Shown here in pieces: positions 36,001-48,442 of a stretch of DNA of 64,000 nucleotides. The DNA comes from Sthenelais limicola (taxonomy: Eukaryota; Annelida; Polychaeta; Phyllodocida; Sigalionidae): positions 11,915,146-11,979,145 of the forward strand of contig OW804099.1 in the NCBI GenBank assembly GCA_942159475.1. The letters are read 5' to 3'. The notes under the pieces are model-generated. The model searched no databases. It was not told the origin of the DNA and was given only the letters and a program-made list of their open reading frames with translations. A program made the position numbers and the translations under genes. Each line of letters opens with the position of its first letter. Position 1 is the stretch's first letter.

Positions 36001-39000
36001 ATGTACAACATATAGAACAGACTGGGAACACAGCATGTAATAATGTCTGTGTATCAGCCCATGTACAACATATAGAACAGACTGGGAACACAGCATGTAA
36101 TAATGTCTGTGTATCAGCCCATGTATAACATATAGAACAGTCTGGGAACACAGTATGTAATAATGTCTGTGTATCAGCCCATGTACAACATATAGAACAG
36201 ACTGGGAACACAGCATGTAATAATGTCTGTGTATCAGCCCATGTACAACATATAGAACAGACTGGGAACATAGCATATAATAATGTCTGTGTATCAGCCC
36301 ATGTACAACATATAGAACAGACTGGGAACACAGTATGTAATAATGTCTGTGTATCAGCCCATGTACAACATATAGAACAGTCTGGGAACATAGCATGTAA
36401 TAATGTCTGTGTATCAGCCCATGTATAACATATAGAACAGACTGGGAACATGTACACAGCATGTAATAATGTCTGTGTATCAGCCCATGTACAACATATA
36501 GAACAGACTGGGAACACAGCATGTAATAATGTCTGTGTATCAGCCCATGTACAACATATAGAACAGACTGGGAACACAGCATGTAATAATGTCTGTGTAT
36601 CAGCCCATGTACAACATATAGAACAGACTGGGAACACAGTATGTAATAATGTCTGTGTATCAGCCCATGTACAACATATAGTACAGACTGGGAACATGTA
36701 CATAGCATGTAATAATGTCTGTGTATCAGCCCATGTGCAACATATAGAACAGACTGGGAACACAGCATGTAATAATGTCTGTGTATCAGCCCATGTACAA
36801 CATATAGAACAGACTGGGAACACAGCATGTAATAATGTCTGTGTATCAGCCCATGTACAACATATAGAACAGACTGGGAACACAGTATGTAATAATGTCT
36901 GTGTATCAGCCCATGTACAACATATAGAACAGACAGGGAACACAGTATGTAATAATGTCTGTGTATCAGCCCATGTACAACATATAGAACAGACTGGGAA
37001 CACAGTATGTAATAATGTCTGTGTATCAGCCCATGTACAACATATAGAACAGACTGGGAACACAGTATGTAATAATGTCTGTGTATCAGCCCATGTACAA
37101 CATATAGAACAGACTGGGAACACAGTATGTAATAATGTCTGTGTATCAGCCCATGTACAACATATAGAACAGACTGGGAACACAGCATGTAATAATGTCT
37201 GTGTATCAGCCCATGTATAACATATAGAACAGACTGGGAACATGTACACAGTATGTAATAATGTCTGTGTATCAGCCCATGTACAACATATAGAACAGAC
37301 TGGGAACACAGCATGTAATAATGTCTGTGTATCAGCCCATGTACAACATATAGAACAGACAGGGAACACAGCATGTAATAATGTCTGTGTATCAGCCCAT
37401 GTACAACATATAGAACAGACTGGGAACATAGCATGTAATAATGTCTGTGTATCAGCCCATGTACAACATATAGAACAGACTGGGAACATAGCATGTAATA
37501 ATGTCTGTGTATCAGCCCATGTACAACATATAGTACAGACTGGGAACACAGCATGTAATAATGTCTGTGTATCAGCCCATGTACAACATATAGAACAGTC
37601 TGGGAACATAGCATGTAATAATGTCTGTGTATCAGCCCATGTACAACATATAGAACAGACTGGGAACATAGCATGTAATAATGTCTGTGTATCAGCCCAT
37701 GTACAACATATAGAACAGACTGGGAACACAGCATGTAATAATGTCTGTGTATCAGCCCATGTACAACATATAGAACAGACTGGGAACATGTACACAGTAT
37801 GTAATAATGTCTGTGTATCAGCCCATGTATAACATATAGAACAGACTGGGAACACAGCATGTAATAATGTCTGTGTATCAGCCCATGTACAACATATAGA
37901 ACAGTCTGGGAACACAGTATGTAATAATGTCTGTGTATCAGCCCATGTACAACATATAGAACAGACTGGGAACACAGTATGTAATAATGTCTGTGTATCA
38001 GCCCATGTACAACATATAGAACAGACTGGGAACATGTACACAGCATGTAATAATGTCTGTGTATCAGCCCATGTACAACATATAGAACAGACTGGGAACA
38101 CAGTATGTAATAATGTCTGTGTATCAGCCCATGTACAACATATAGAACAGACAGGGAACATAGTATGTAATAATGTCTGTGTATCAGCCCATGTACAACA
38201 TATAGAACAGACTGGGAACACAGCATGTAATAATGTCTGTGTATCAGCCCATGTACAACATATAGAACAGACTGGGAACACAGCATGTAATAATGTCTGT
38301 GTATCAGCCCATGTACAACATATAGAACAGACTGGGAACATAGCATGTAATAATGTCTGTGTATCAGCCCATGTACAACATATAGAACAGACTGGGAGCA
38401 TAGCATGTAATAATGTCTGTGTATCAGCCCATGTATAACATATAGAACAGACTGGGAACACAGCATGTAATAATGTCTGTGTATCAGCCCATGTATAACA
38501 TATAGAACAGACTGGGAACACAGCATGTAATAATGTCTGTGTATCAGCCCATGTACAACATATAGAACAGACTGGGAACACAGCATGTAATAATGTCTGT
38601 GTATCAGCCCATGTATAACATATAGAACAGACTGGGTACACAGCATGTAATAATGTCTGTGTATCAGCCCATGTACAACATATAGTACAGACTGGGAACA
38701 CAGCATGTAATAATGTCTGTGTATCAGCCCATGTACAACATATAGAACAGACTGGGAACACAGTATGTAATAATGTCTGTGTATCAGCCCATGTGCAACA
38801 TATAGAACAGTCTGGGAACACAGTATGTAATAATGTCTGTGTATCAGCCCATGTATAACATATAGAACAGACTGGGAACACAGCATGTAATAATGTCTGT
38901 GTATCAGCCCATGTACAACATATAGAACAGACTGGGAACATAGCATGTAATAATGTCTGTGTATCAGCCCATGTACAACATATAGAACAGACTGGGAACA

Positions 39001-40868
39001 CAGTATGTAATAATGTCTGTGTATCAGCCCATGTACAACATATAGAACAGACTGGGAACACAGTATGTAATAATGTCTGTGTATCAGCCTATGTATAACA
39101 TATAGAACAGTCTGGGAACACAGCATGTAATAATGTCTGTGTATCAGCCCATGTACAACATATAGAACAGACTGGGAACACAGCATGTAATAATGTCTGT
39201 GTATCAGCCCATGTACAACATATAGAACAGACTGGGAACATAGCATGTAATAATGTCTGTGTATCAGCCCATGTACAACATATAGAACAGACTGGGAACA
39301 CAGCATGTAATAATGTCTGTGTATCAGCCCATGTACAACATATAGAACAGACTGGGAACACAGTATGTAATAATGTCTGTGTATCAGCCCATGTATAACA
39401 TATAGAACAGACTGGGAACACAGTATGTAATAATGTCTGTGTATCAGCCCATGTACAACATATAGAACAGACTGGGAACACAGTATGTAATAATGTCTGT
39501 GTATCAGCCCATGTACAACATATAGAACAGACTGGGAGCATAGCATGTAATAATGTCTGTGTATCAGCCCATGTACAACATATAGAACAGACTGGGAACA
39601 TAGCATGTAATAATGTCTGTGTATCAGCCCATGTACAACATATAGAACAGACTGGGAACACAGTATGTAATAATGTCTGTGTATCAGCCCATGTACAACA
39701 TATAGAACAGACTGGGAACATAGCATGTAATAATGTCTGTGTATCAGCCCATGTACAACATATAGAACAGACTGGGAACACAGCATGTAATAATGTCTGT
39801 GTATCAGCCCATGTACAACATATAGAACAGACTGGGAACACAGCATGTAATAATGTCTGTGTATCAGCCCATGTACAACATATAGAACAGTCTGGGAACA
39901 TAGTATGTAATAATGTCTGTGTATCAGCCCATGTACAACATATAGAACAGACTGGGAACATAGCATGTAATAATGTCTGTGTATCAGCCCATGTACAACA
40001 TATAGAACAGACTGGGAACACAGCATGTAATAATGTCTGTGTATCAGCCCATGTACAACATATAGAACAGACAGGGAACACAGTATGTAATAATGTCTGT
40101 GTATCAGCCCATGTACAACATATAGAACAGTCTGGGAACATAGCATGTAATAATGTCTGTGTATCAGCCCATGTACAACATATAGAACAGACTGGGAACA
40201 CAGTATGTAATAAAGTCTGTGTATCAGCCCATGTACAACATATAGAACAGACTGGGAACACAGCATGTAATAATGTCTGTGTATCAGCCCATGTACAACA
40301 TATAGAACAGACTGGGAACATAGTATGTAATAATGTCTGTGTATCAGCCCATGTACAACATATAGAACAGACTGGGAACATAGCATGTAATAATGTCTGT
40401 GTATCAGCCCATGTACAACATATAGAACAGACTGAGAACACAGTATGTAATAATGTCTGTGTATCAGCCCATGTACAACATATAGAACAGACAGGGAACA
40501 AAGTATGTAATAATGTCTGTGTATCAGCCCATGTATAACATATAGAACAGACTGGGAACACAGTATGTAATAATGTCTGTGTATCAGCCCATGTACAACA
40601 TATAGAACAGACTGGGAACACAGCATGTAATAATGTCTGTGTATCAGCCCATGTACAACATATAGAACAGTCTGAGAACATCGTATGTAATAATGTCTGT
40701 GTATCAGCCCATGTACAACATATAGAACAGACTGGGAACACAGCATGTAATAATGTCTGTGTATCAGCCCATGTGCAACATATAGAACAGACTGGGAACA
40801 CAGCATGTAATAATGTCTGTGTATCAGCCCATGTGCAACATATAGAACAGACTGGGAACACAGTATGT
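30047..40868. repeat. 60-bp satellite array, about 180 units
   Basis: The unit contains CATATAGAACAGACTGGGAA, CACAG(T/C)ATGTAATAATG and TCTGTGTATCAGCCCATGTA. Units are nearly identical, varying mostly at a handful of sites (C/T in AACAYAG, T/C in AGYATG, A/T in CAGWCTGG, C/T in GTAYAAC). Two recurring length variants are a 6-bp TGTACA insertion (for example about 31455, 31523, 36450, 38034) and a 5-bp loss where AACAGACT becomes TAT (31263, 33076, 33679, 34573). Because 60 is a multiple of three and the unit has no stop in three frames, ORFs of up to 2,382 codons appear. The array is homogenised and probably recent; true copy number may differ from the assembly. Confidence 0.99.
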
Positions 40869-40974
40869 TTTTTTGTTTTTAAAGATGTTTATTCAGCAAG
40901 ATGAAATTATGCAATTACACACTATTCTCATTCGAGGCTGATGTAATAATGTCTGTGTATCAGCCCATGTACAA
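40869..40974. repeat. Interrupted right edge of the satellite
   Basis: The array stops in a T-rich segment (TTTTTTTGTTTTTAAAG). After about 70 bp of unrelated DNA a partial unit, ATGTAATAATGTCTGTGTAT plus CAGCCCATGTACAA, reappears (40940-40974). So about 70 bp was inserted near the end of the array. Confidence 0.85.
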
Positions 40975-41059
40975 TTCCCCAGTTCTCTCAAAGAACCTAA
41001 ATTCAGACAAAAATGTAAATAAAACAATTCATACACCAGATATTATGTAGGAATTAAGG

Positions 41060-41210
41060 AGGACTTGTTAAGGAGTCTTTATTGTTATTGGGTGAGACAT
41101 AAGACTCTATGACTAGGGACCAACCACGCTAGGGCCCAGACGCTATGGGTTGGGCTTGTTAAGACATCTCAACTATTGTTGGGTGAGACAGAAGCTTAGA
41201 TTCATGGAGT
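41060..41210. repeat. Direct duplication of about 85 bp
   Basis: ACTTGTTAAG, TCTTTATTGTTATTGGGTGA and GACATAAG at about 41063-41110 correspond to GCTTGTTAAGACATCT, ATTGTTGGGTGAGACAGAAG at about 41153-41195. Confidence 0.65.
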
Positions 41211-41227
41211 TGGAGATAGGTAGAGGG

Positions 41228-41710
41228 ACGGGCCCAGACACTAGGGCCCATACACTTGGGCCGAGATGCTAGGGCCGAGATGCTAGGGCCCATACACTTG
41301 GGCCGAGATGCTAGGGCCCATACACTAAGGCCCTGATGCTAGGGAACAGACACTAGAGCATAGACCCTATAGGGCCCAGACACAAGGGCCAAGATGCTAG
41401 GGCCCAGACGCTAGGGTCCAGACCCTAGGGCTCACACCCTAGGGCCCACACCCTAGGGCCCACACCTTAGGGCTCACACTCTAGGGCCCACACCCTAGAC
41501 AGTAAGGCCCAGATGCTAGGCCCCAGATGCTAGGCCCCAGATGCTAGGGCCCAGACGCTAGGGTCCAGACCCTAGGGCCCACACCTTAGGGCTCACACTT
41601 TAGGGCTCACACTCTAGACACTATGGCCCAGATGCTAGGCCCCAGATTCTAGGGCACAGATACTAGGGCGCAGAAATGTTGGATGCTAGAATGCAAACAT
41701 TAGTGCCCAG
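41228..41710. repeat. Irregular CTAGGGCCCA minisatellite
   Basis: Dozens of short units built on GCTAGGGCCCAGA, ACTTGGGCC and CCTAGGGCCCACAC, of about 15-19 bp, repeat irregularly. A partial longer-order duplication is visible (about 41395-41470 and 41545-41620). Confidence 0.88.
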
Positions 41711-41936
41711 ACAAAACACCTCCTGCAATATTTAAATTCATTTTTCACATAAATAGGCTCATCTACAAGTCAATATGTTGGATGCTAGGACCCACCCCTT
41801 CCCAGACTCCTGTCAGGCTTATCAGTTATTACTTTGTAGGGAGATTAAACACGGGGTAAGGATCTCCACTGTGGGCCACATATCCTATAACTTTGCCTGA
41901 TACAGGTGACAGCATTGACTCTGCCTAAGCGCTGTT

Positions 41937-42093
41937 GACAGCATTGCTTCTCTCCATACATTCCTATAGTGTGTAGTTTAGAAACTTTCCTATAACATTG
42001 GACTCCTATAGTGACACCGCGCCTGTGACAATAATTCTCCGAGATAACAGCCCTCCTCACTATCAGAGATAAGTACATGTGTACAGGTTTATC
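41937..42093. repeat. Flanking direct repeat, right copy
   Basis: Second copy of the 29441-29597 sequence, same orientation. It begins TTGACAGCATTGCTTCTCTC and ends at about AGTACATGTGTAC. Confidence 0.9.
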
Positions 42094-43243
42094 AGTCCCA
42101 GGCAGTGCCTGGTCCTCACATGAGATATGGACGGCCATGTGTAGCATTACATGCATCCTATGGGAAGTCATTTGTGTTCAGTTAAATTTGTTGGTACATT
42201 TATATGACAAACCTTTATCATTTCATTTCTTTGTTTAGCTGTTTTGCAGGGATATTTATCTTTTCAGTTGATTATTTGGCTTAGAAACAAGTATAAATAA
42301 GTATAATAAACTTAATGGAGCCTGTGGATAAAGTCAGTACATTTGGCAAATAATGTCTTGTTGTTGCCATTTATATTGCTATTTTATTGTCATTTATAAG
42401 GTCATATCAGAGGGTCTATACTCCTTATGTAGAAGGAGGATTTCAAGCCTGTCCAGACACACTATGGATAACAAGGAAATAGGAGAACAATCCACCATTA
42501 ATGCCTTAATGGTTGCCCCTATTAATGGATATAGGTTTCTTGCTATATGGCGGTGAAGTAAACATATATAGTGGTGTGGTACAACAATGTTGAATGTTCA
42601 TCATATGACATTTTGTACAGATGTGCAGACTAGAAGGTTGTGGTGTCCAGTGGCTGAGCCATTCCAATAAAGGGGCAATTTGTAATATGTTTGTCTATGT
42701 GGATGTGGACATATGGACATATTAGCTTTAACCAGAAATAAACTCTTTGTAATAATTATATTCAATAATGATAGAAATAGAATAATAGAAAAAATAATAA
42801 TAATGTGATAATATGTGATGAATTAACATGAATGGTGGATGTACAGTATAAACAATATCCAGCTCTATATCAGATGATATGTCTTAATATACAACTACAT
42901 GTGATGAATTAACATGTTTCCAAAAGTCTTAATTATCTGTTCATGAATGAATTCTCTGCAAAGGAGGCATTACCCATGGAAACAGGTTATACCATGAGTC
43001 AAGGAAATGCCTAGAAGAAATAAATCTAAGAGTACCACTGGACAAAAACCTGGATTTATTTCTTAAATAATAAGGAGAGGGAGAAATTTCAGCTAATTTG
43101 CATAAATAGGGCTAATAATGGCTGAAATATTGAAAATAAAAAAACCCGCGCAATCTCATAATTTTTCAGCACCACTTGAACTATAAAACTCAATTCTAAA
43201 AGTAAAGTTAACAACATTACATTTTATTTTTGTCCATAAGGCC
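42094..43243. other. Intergenic stretch, nothing recognised
   Basis: AT-rich; short ORFs only. GTGATGAATTAACATG recurs at 42817 and 42901, a minor duplication. Confidence 0.45.
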
Positions 43244-44081
43244 CTGGGGCCCATTTCATAACTAATAGCGGAGCGGACCATAGCGGAGCATAGCGGACAA
43301 TTTTTTAGCGGATAATTTGGGAGATTTCCGCTAACCCGTTTCATAAGCCAGTCCGTTATTATTTTCTCCGCTAAGGTCCGCTACCATCTGTTATGGTCCG
43401 TTACCGTCCGTTGCCGTTCGTTATGCTCCATTATGTGCTGCTAAGGCTTCCGCTATGTCCCACTATGCTCCGTTATATGTGCAACACATAATTGTATTGG
43501 TATTTCCGCACATAAATCGTTGGTTATATTCCCAATGACTGCTTAGTTTATACTAGATAAAGGAGATATATTTGATATACATTCATGATATTTGGTACCA
43601 GTTGGGTTTCGAGTATGGGAACAAAAATGGCAATATCATTCTTCATGTATCATGAATATTTACACCTCATGTTTTATAGGATACATTATATATACACCCT
43701 GCATAGGCAGCATACTCACGGCAACATCCTATTTAAAGCCATAATTATTCAGTATTTGTAATTATTAAAACCAATTCTGATCCGAGGAGTCAACCTTGAA
43801 TGTTTCTTGAAAGAGCCAAGTTCAAATATGACTAAAATACCTAATCCGTGCATATGCATGATTATATATGCATACCGTGCGTATGCCTAAGATGAAAGAT
43901 AAATTCCCATTGGAAATAAATATCTACTTCTTCTATTTACACAAGAATTGTTTCAGATATAGTGCCAGGTGATGCTAAAATCGTTATCCTTGGAATTCTA
44001 TACTATTATAAAAGAAACCAACTGCTGTTTGAACTTAATTAAACTATTAAGCTCTCTCTTTTCTCAATGGTTATACCATAT

Positions 44082-44715
44082 ATATGCATATATATGCACA
44101 TACAATCTATGCATATAAAATATACGCATATACAATGTATGCATATACTATCTATGTATATATGTATACATATGTATATTTATACAATGTATACAATGTT
44201 TGTGTATACAATGTAGGTGTATACCATATATTTTGTATACATAGATATATATATACGAATGTATATGTATATGAACACATATTATGCCTGTGTATGTTAT
44301 TATGTATGCATATACAATGTATGCATATATACAATATATGCATATACAATGTATGCATATATACAATCTATGCATATATAATATATTCACATACAATCTA
44401 TGCATATAAAATGTATGCATATACTATCTATGTATATGTATACAATGTATACCTGTATACAATGTATGTGTATACCATATATTTTGTATACATAGATATA
44501 TATACATGTATGTATACATATACATTATATACATGTATATGTATATGAACACATATTATGCCTGTGTATGTTATTATGTATGCATATACAATGTATGCAT
44601 ATACAATCTATGCATATATAATATATGCACATACAATCTATGCATATAAAATGTATGGATATACAATGTATGCATATACTATCTATGCATATACAATCTA
44701 TGCATATTTTATACA
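44082..44715. repeat. TATGCATATACAAT repeat inside the GGGCCC element
   Basis: About 15-bp units (TATGCATATACAATG/C) are combined with a larger duplication of about 274 bp; GAACACATATTATGCCTGTG occurs at 44273 and 44547. The tract alternates purines and pyrimidines for long distances. Overlapping I/Y/C-rich ORFs are translations of it. Confidence 0.9.
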
Positions 44716-44799
44716 AATTTGTTGGCATCCATAGAGGTTTACATAATAAATCGTGAGTTATCACATCAGAACCTGACAACCAAACTCTCAAAACTCATT

Positions 44800-44890
44800 T
44801 AATATGTGATCATAATAGATTAATATATATCTCAAAATTAATGTTTTAGCATCTTGTGACTCATTTTCCTGTGACACATTACATATGGAG
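44800..44890 (-). mobile_element. Right-end fragment of the TA-target MITE family
   Basis: CATCTTGTGACTCATTTTCC followed by TGTGACACATTACATATGG matches the 26168 fragment and the right ends at 59718 and 62594. No matching left end was seen; it is nested inside the GGGCCC element. Confidence 0.5.
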
Positions 44891-45574
44891 TCTCGGTGTA
44901 ATTATTCATAATAGTTGACGTTTTTATAGTGGTTGGATTTGCAAATCAAACATAACACGATGTAAAATTAATAATGTTGATACAAGTAATGTATCAATAA
45001 CTATGAGCGGTATATGATATAATTGAAGAGCTTTTCGTGATATTTTTTTAAAAGAAACCTTGATTTTAAGTACAAAATTATAATTATTGATTATTAATCA
45101 TCATTTGTTGATGATTATTAAACTTCAAAACTGAAAACTAAATAATTTAGCCACATTGAAAAAAGGCATTGAATTTCTCACAATTTCTACAATATGGAAA
45201 GATAACTAATTCAGATGAAATTTGCAAAACTTTCCCCCATATTTGGTACATGTATAATGTATTAATTTCCTTTTCACTATGACAAGAATACCCTGGTCGA
45301 AAATTGTTAAAATAATATGTCTTTCTCACCTTAAAACATATAATAACTAGCAATGAAGAGCTATAGAAAGGATAAAAAGTGTTTATTTGGTATTTGTTTC
45401 ATGTAAAATTGAGACAAAAAAAGTTGCGGAGACCTTTTTGAATTCCGCAAAAGATGCGGAGACTTAGCGGAAAAATAGCGGAATTCTGTTCCGCTATTAG
45501 TTATGAAACGGAATAGTGGAATTCCGCTATTTTTGGACTCCGCTCCGCTCCACTATTAGTTATGAAACGGGCCC

Positions 45575-47400
45575 CTGGTCTATAATGGTACTGGTACATA
45601 AGGACTTAGAGATAAGGGCTTATTATGAATGTTTGCAATAAAAGTCAGATGTCAACAAAGGTCCCTTAACCTTATGCTCGGTGCTGTGGAGGCCTCCCCT
45701 CCATGCACCAGGGCCATGCACTAGCGCTGCACCGTCCCTGGAGAGACTATTCAGAACTAATACACTCACCTTGTCCAAGCTTAGGCTCTACACAACTCTC
45801 AGAAATCTAGACTATAAAGTTATACAGGGTCAATGATTAGGCCTTTAATGCTATAGTTTGACACAAATGAATAAGGAGGATGGACATTTATATAACTATA
45901 GGTTTGTTGCATACAGGTTGAGCTTACAATAGCTTTAGCTTGTATTTATCACAAACATGTCTTAGAAAGGAGTTAACTAATATAGATAACCAATTTGCTT
46001 ACAGTTGTTTCTCTATTAACTATGTACTACTAATATCTGTCTATTATCTAGTATAGGGAAAAGCTGGGTCTGCATTCAATATTCTGTTTGTCTGGTTGTG
46101 TCACATCTTTATCAGCAAATGGAAAGTTGAGTGACGGCTCATTTAATGCGACGGTGGTCTAGACAATATGGTGGAAACTGAAGGTGTGTAACTTGTGTGC
46201 AGGCCTAGGGTACATGTATGTAATTCAGCACTATTTGTGGATCGAATCTGTATTGTATTAAGTCTTAATTTGATTTCAACCCTTCATTAGAGTAGATAGT
46301 GTTGTGTATTTGATATGAGTAGCGCTTACGTTGATCACACAGTTGTATGGGTTGCTATGGTAACAAGAGAACAAGCTAAACGCAGTCATCAGAGTTCGAG
46401 TGATTATTTACTCATTGAAAGATATCAAACAGATAGATAAAAATGTCAGCTAAGTATTGGAATCATGAAGGCCAGAGATATAATGCAATGTATGGTATAG
46501 CATTGCCTAGGTCCAGAATGGGGCAAAAGTAGTAAACATATCCATACTCAAATGTTGCTTTGGAAAGAAAGTAGTTCTGTGTTTGAAACATAATTAAACT
46601 ATACAAGATTGTTTTGTTATTGATTGTAAACACCTGATATTGTATCAACGTTCAAATTATTGTTATGAATTAAGGAAAGCAAACACATAGGAAAAGTACT
46701 TAATTCATTTCATAACTCATCCACCCAGAGTGCCATAGAACAAACCCTGTCCAGCCACAGCTGCCCGTTCTCATCCCTATAACATAGGACCCCAGAAACA
46801 GAACAAGTTAACAGAAAAGTTCTATACCATGTATATACAGCAGGAGAAATAAACAAAGTTGAATGAGACTGAGGTGCTACATACTCAATGCACTGAGAGA
46901 CTATGACTGACATTAATTACTTAAGCACCAGCAATAAAAGTGAACATGAGTGGTGAATTGTATAGCTATTTATTGTGATTATGATTTCATTCATAATTCT
47001 CCAGTTCTATTGAAGAATTTTGTATTAGTTTCATTTGTATCTGTTTATAAATATTTATTTCAAAAGGGAGAGTTTGAGCAATAATATCAAAACTAATTTA
47101 TTTAAGGGGGGAAACTCATCCTGATACAAGTTCTGCTGAATAACTATTGCTGTCAGTTCAATGAGCCATTATCTTTTAGTTGGGAGGGTAGAATAACATA
47201 TGAGCTATGTATATATGCAGATTCTAATGAAAGTTGTATGATTCAATCGTCTCCTATTGGGGAAAATGCAGAAAATACTCAAACAACAATACACAGGCTA
47301 TAATGGTGATTCTAGAACTTGGCACATCTATACATATCAGTTTTTCTTAAAGTTTTTTTTGATTAACTCAAGCTTGTAGTTTAGTTCACTGCCAATATAT
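45575..47400. other. Intergenic stretch, no supported gene
   Basis: A minus-strand ORF (46710-46913) ends in a Cys/Trp-containing stretch but has no domain or clear splice sites. A GTGAGT donor-like site on the minus strand at about 45767-45772 has no recognised exon. Nothing is called. Confidence 0.4.
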
Positions 47401-47405
47401 GGTAT

Positions 47406-47902
47406 TGTAGTGTTTTTCCGTCTCACACTACCCAAGTTCGATATCTATTCTCGCGAAGGGAAAGAAGACCAGACACACAGCTCTTTAGGTATCACAGGCT
47501 TTATTCTCCACACAAACCATGTCCGATAGTGTTTATCGGACCCAACAGAGGTGACCAGGTATTGGCCTCAAAGGACAAGTGGCAATTATGGTACATGATC
47601 ATTGCAGGTGTTGAGAGTCAAACAGTTAACATGGTTTTACATAGGAGTAACACAGTGAAACAACACGGAGTCTTACCGGAGCATCCGGAAGCACTCTAAG
47701 ACACATTATGGTAAAAGAGTTGACTAGATTTAAGTTACCTTTGATATTGGTTTACTGGAACTCTGTCCAAGTAAGAAAAGGCGGGAATCCGAAAGGCCAT
47801 TTCTGAACCGGGAGCGCGTTCAGTTGAGGCGTGTGCACCCAATTATAGCAACGCCCGGTCAGACCAATTGTCTCGGATCTATTTAAAACCGTATTCACTA
47901 CA
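47406..47902 (-). repeat. 3' LTR
   Basis: Same length as the 5' LTR with three substitutions; AATAAA (minus) at + 47500-47505. Confidence 0.95.
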
Positions 47903-47916
47903 ATACCCCCTCCAAA
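47903..47916 (-). other. Polypurine tract
   Basis: The minus strand reads TTTGGAGGGGGTAT immediately before the 3' LTR, the usual position of the plus-strand primer. Confidence 0.8.
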
Positions 47917-48442
47917 ATTTAAAGATTTTTACCCTACAGTAAATAATCTTCCGGAGGCATAAATTATTAAAAGAAGTGAATAAGTAACATGTTCTAAGAA
48001 GTTATAAAAAGAGAATTCACATGGCAAACAAGTACAAGCAGGAGCATATATGTGTCCTCACTACATAGTTAACAAGTCGCAACATCTCCGTAAGTAGAAA
48101 TAGAAGTGATAACTTTTAAGCTTTGAGAATATTTTTAACCATCCAGCGGCATCTCGACAACAAGGAGCTTCCAGAGTCCTATCTATGTACAAAACATGAT
48201 CCAGCACAGGTTAAAAAAAAATTAGTTTCTACTACACCAAAACTTCTTCAGAACAACACAGCGTACGTTCTTCCGCGAATCAAAGGGTTTTCCGGGGTCA
48301 AACGGGGTCAGCATCAAGTCAATCCGAGCCGATCCGTGTTCTATCGCGGTGTCCAAGGGCGTTCCACGTCAGGTTTAGTTCAGGTCTGCCATGTCAAGTC
48401 CGTGTCCGGGTTCCAGAGTCCAGGGTCAATCCTATTCGTCAT
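47917..48442 (-). other. 3' untranslated part of the retrotransposon
   Basis: About 525 bp between the third ORF and the polypurine tract, AT-rich next to the PPT; no sense ORF. A 133-codon + strand ORF at 48123-48524 is antisense and has no features. Confidence 0.5.

Larger units (their letters stand above)
43247..45574. mobile_element. 2.3 kb TIR transposon, GGGCCC termini, non-autonomous
   Basis: The left end GGGCCCATTTCATAACTAAT followed by AGCGGAGCGGA is mirrored at the right end, which read inverted is GGGCCCGTTTCATAACTAAT, AGTGGAGCGGA. Subterminal DNA on both sides is full of TAGCGGA/TCCGCTA motifs (43270-43480 and 45425-45545), the usual layout of transposase-binding sites. CTG or CTGG directly outside both ends could be the target duplication, but flanking overlap makes the exact border ambiguous. 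The GGGCCCGTTT-like terminus suggests PIF/Harbinger-type, although the expected TWA target is absent. No transposase ORF is present. Confidence 0.82.

Noticed and set aside
33658..40806. Giant minus-strand ORF of 2,382 codons
   Set aside because: It is the translation of the 60-bp satellite. The neighbouring units with a 5-bp loss shift its frame, two other frames are equally open, and no codon-position bias in the variants was seen.
30047..40868. CRISPR-like array
   Set aside because: There are no distinct spacers; the whole 60-bp unit is repeated. The context is eukaryotic and no cas genes are present.
44084..44791. I/Y/C-rich ORFs on both strands
   Set aside because: They are direct translations of the TATGCATATACAAT repeat.
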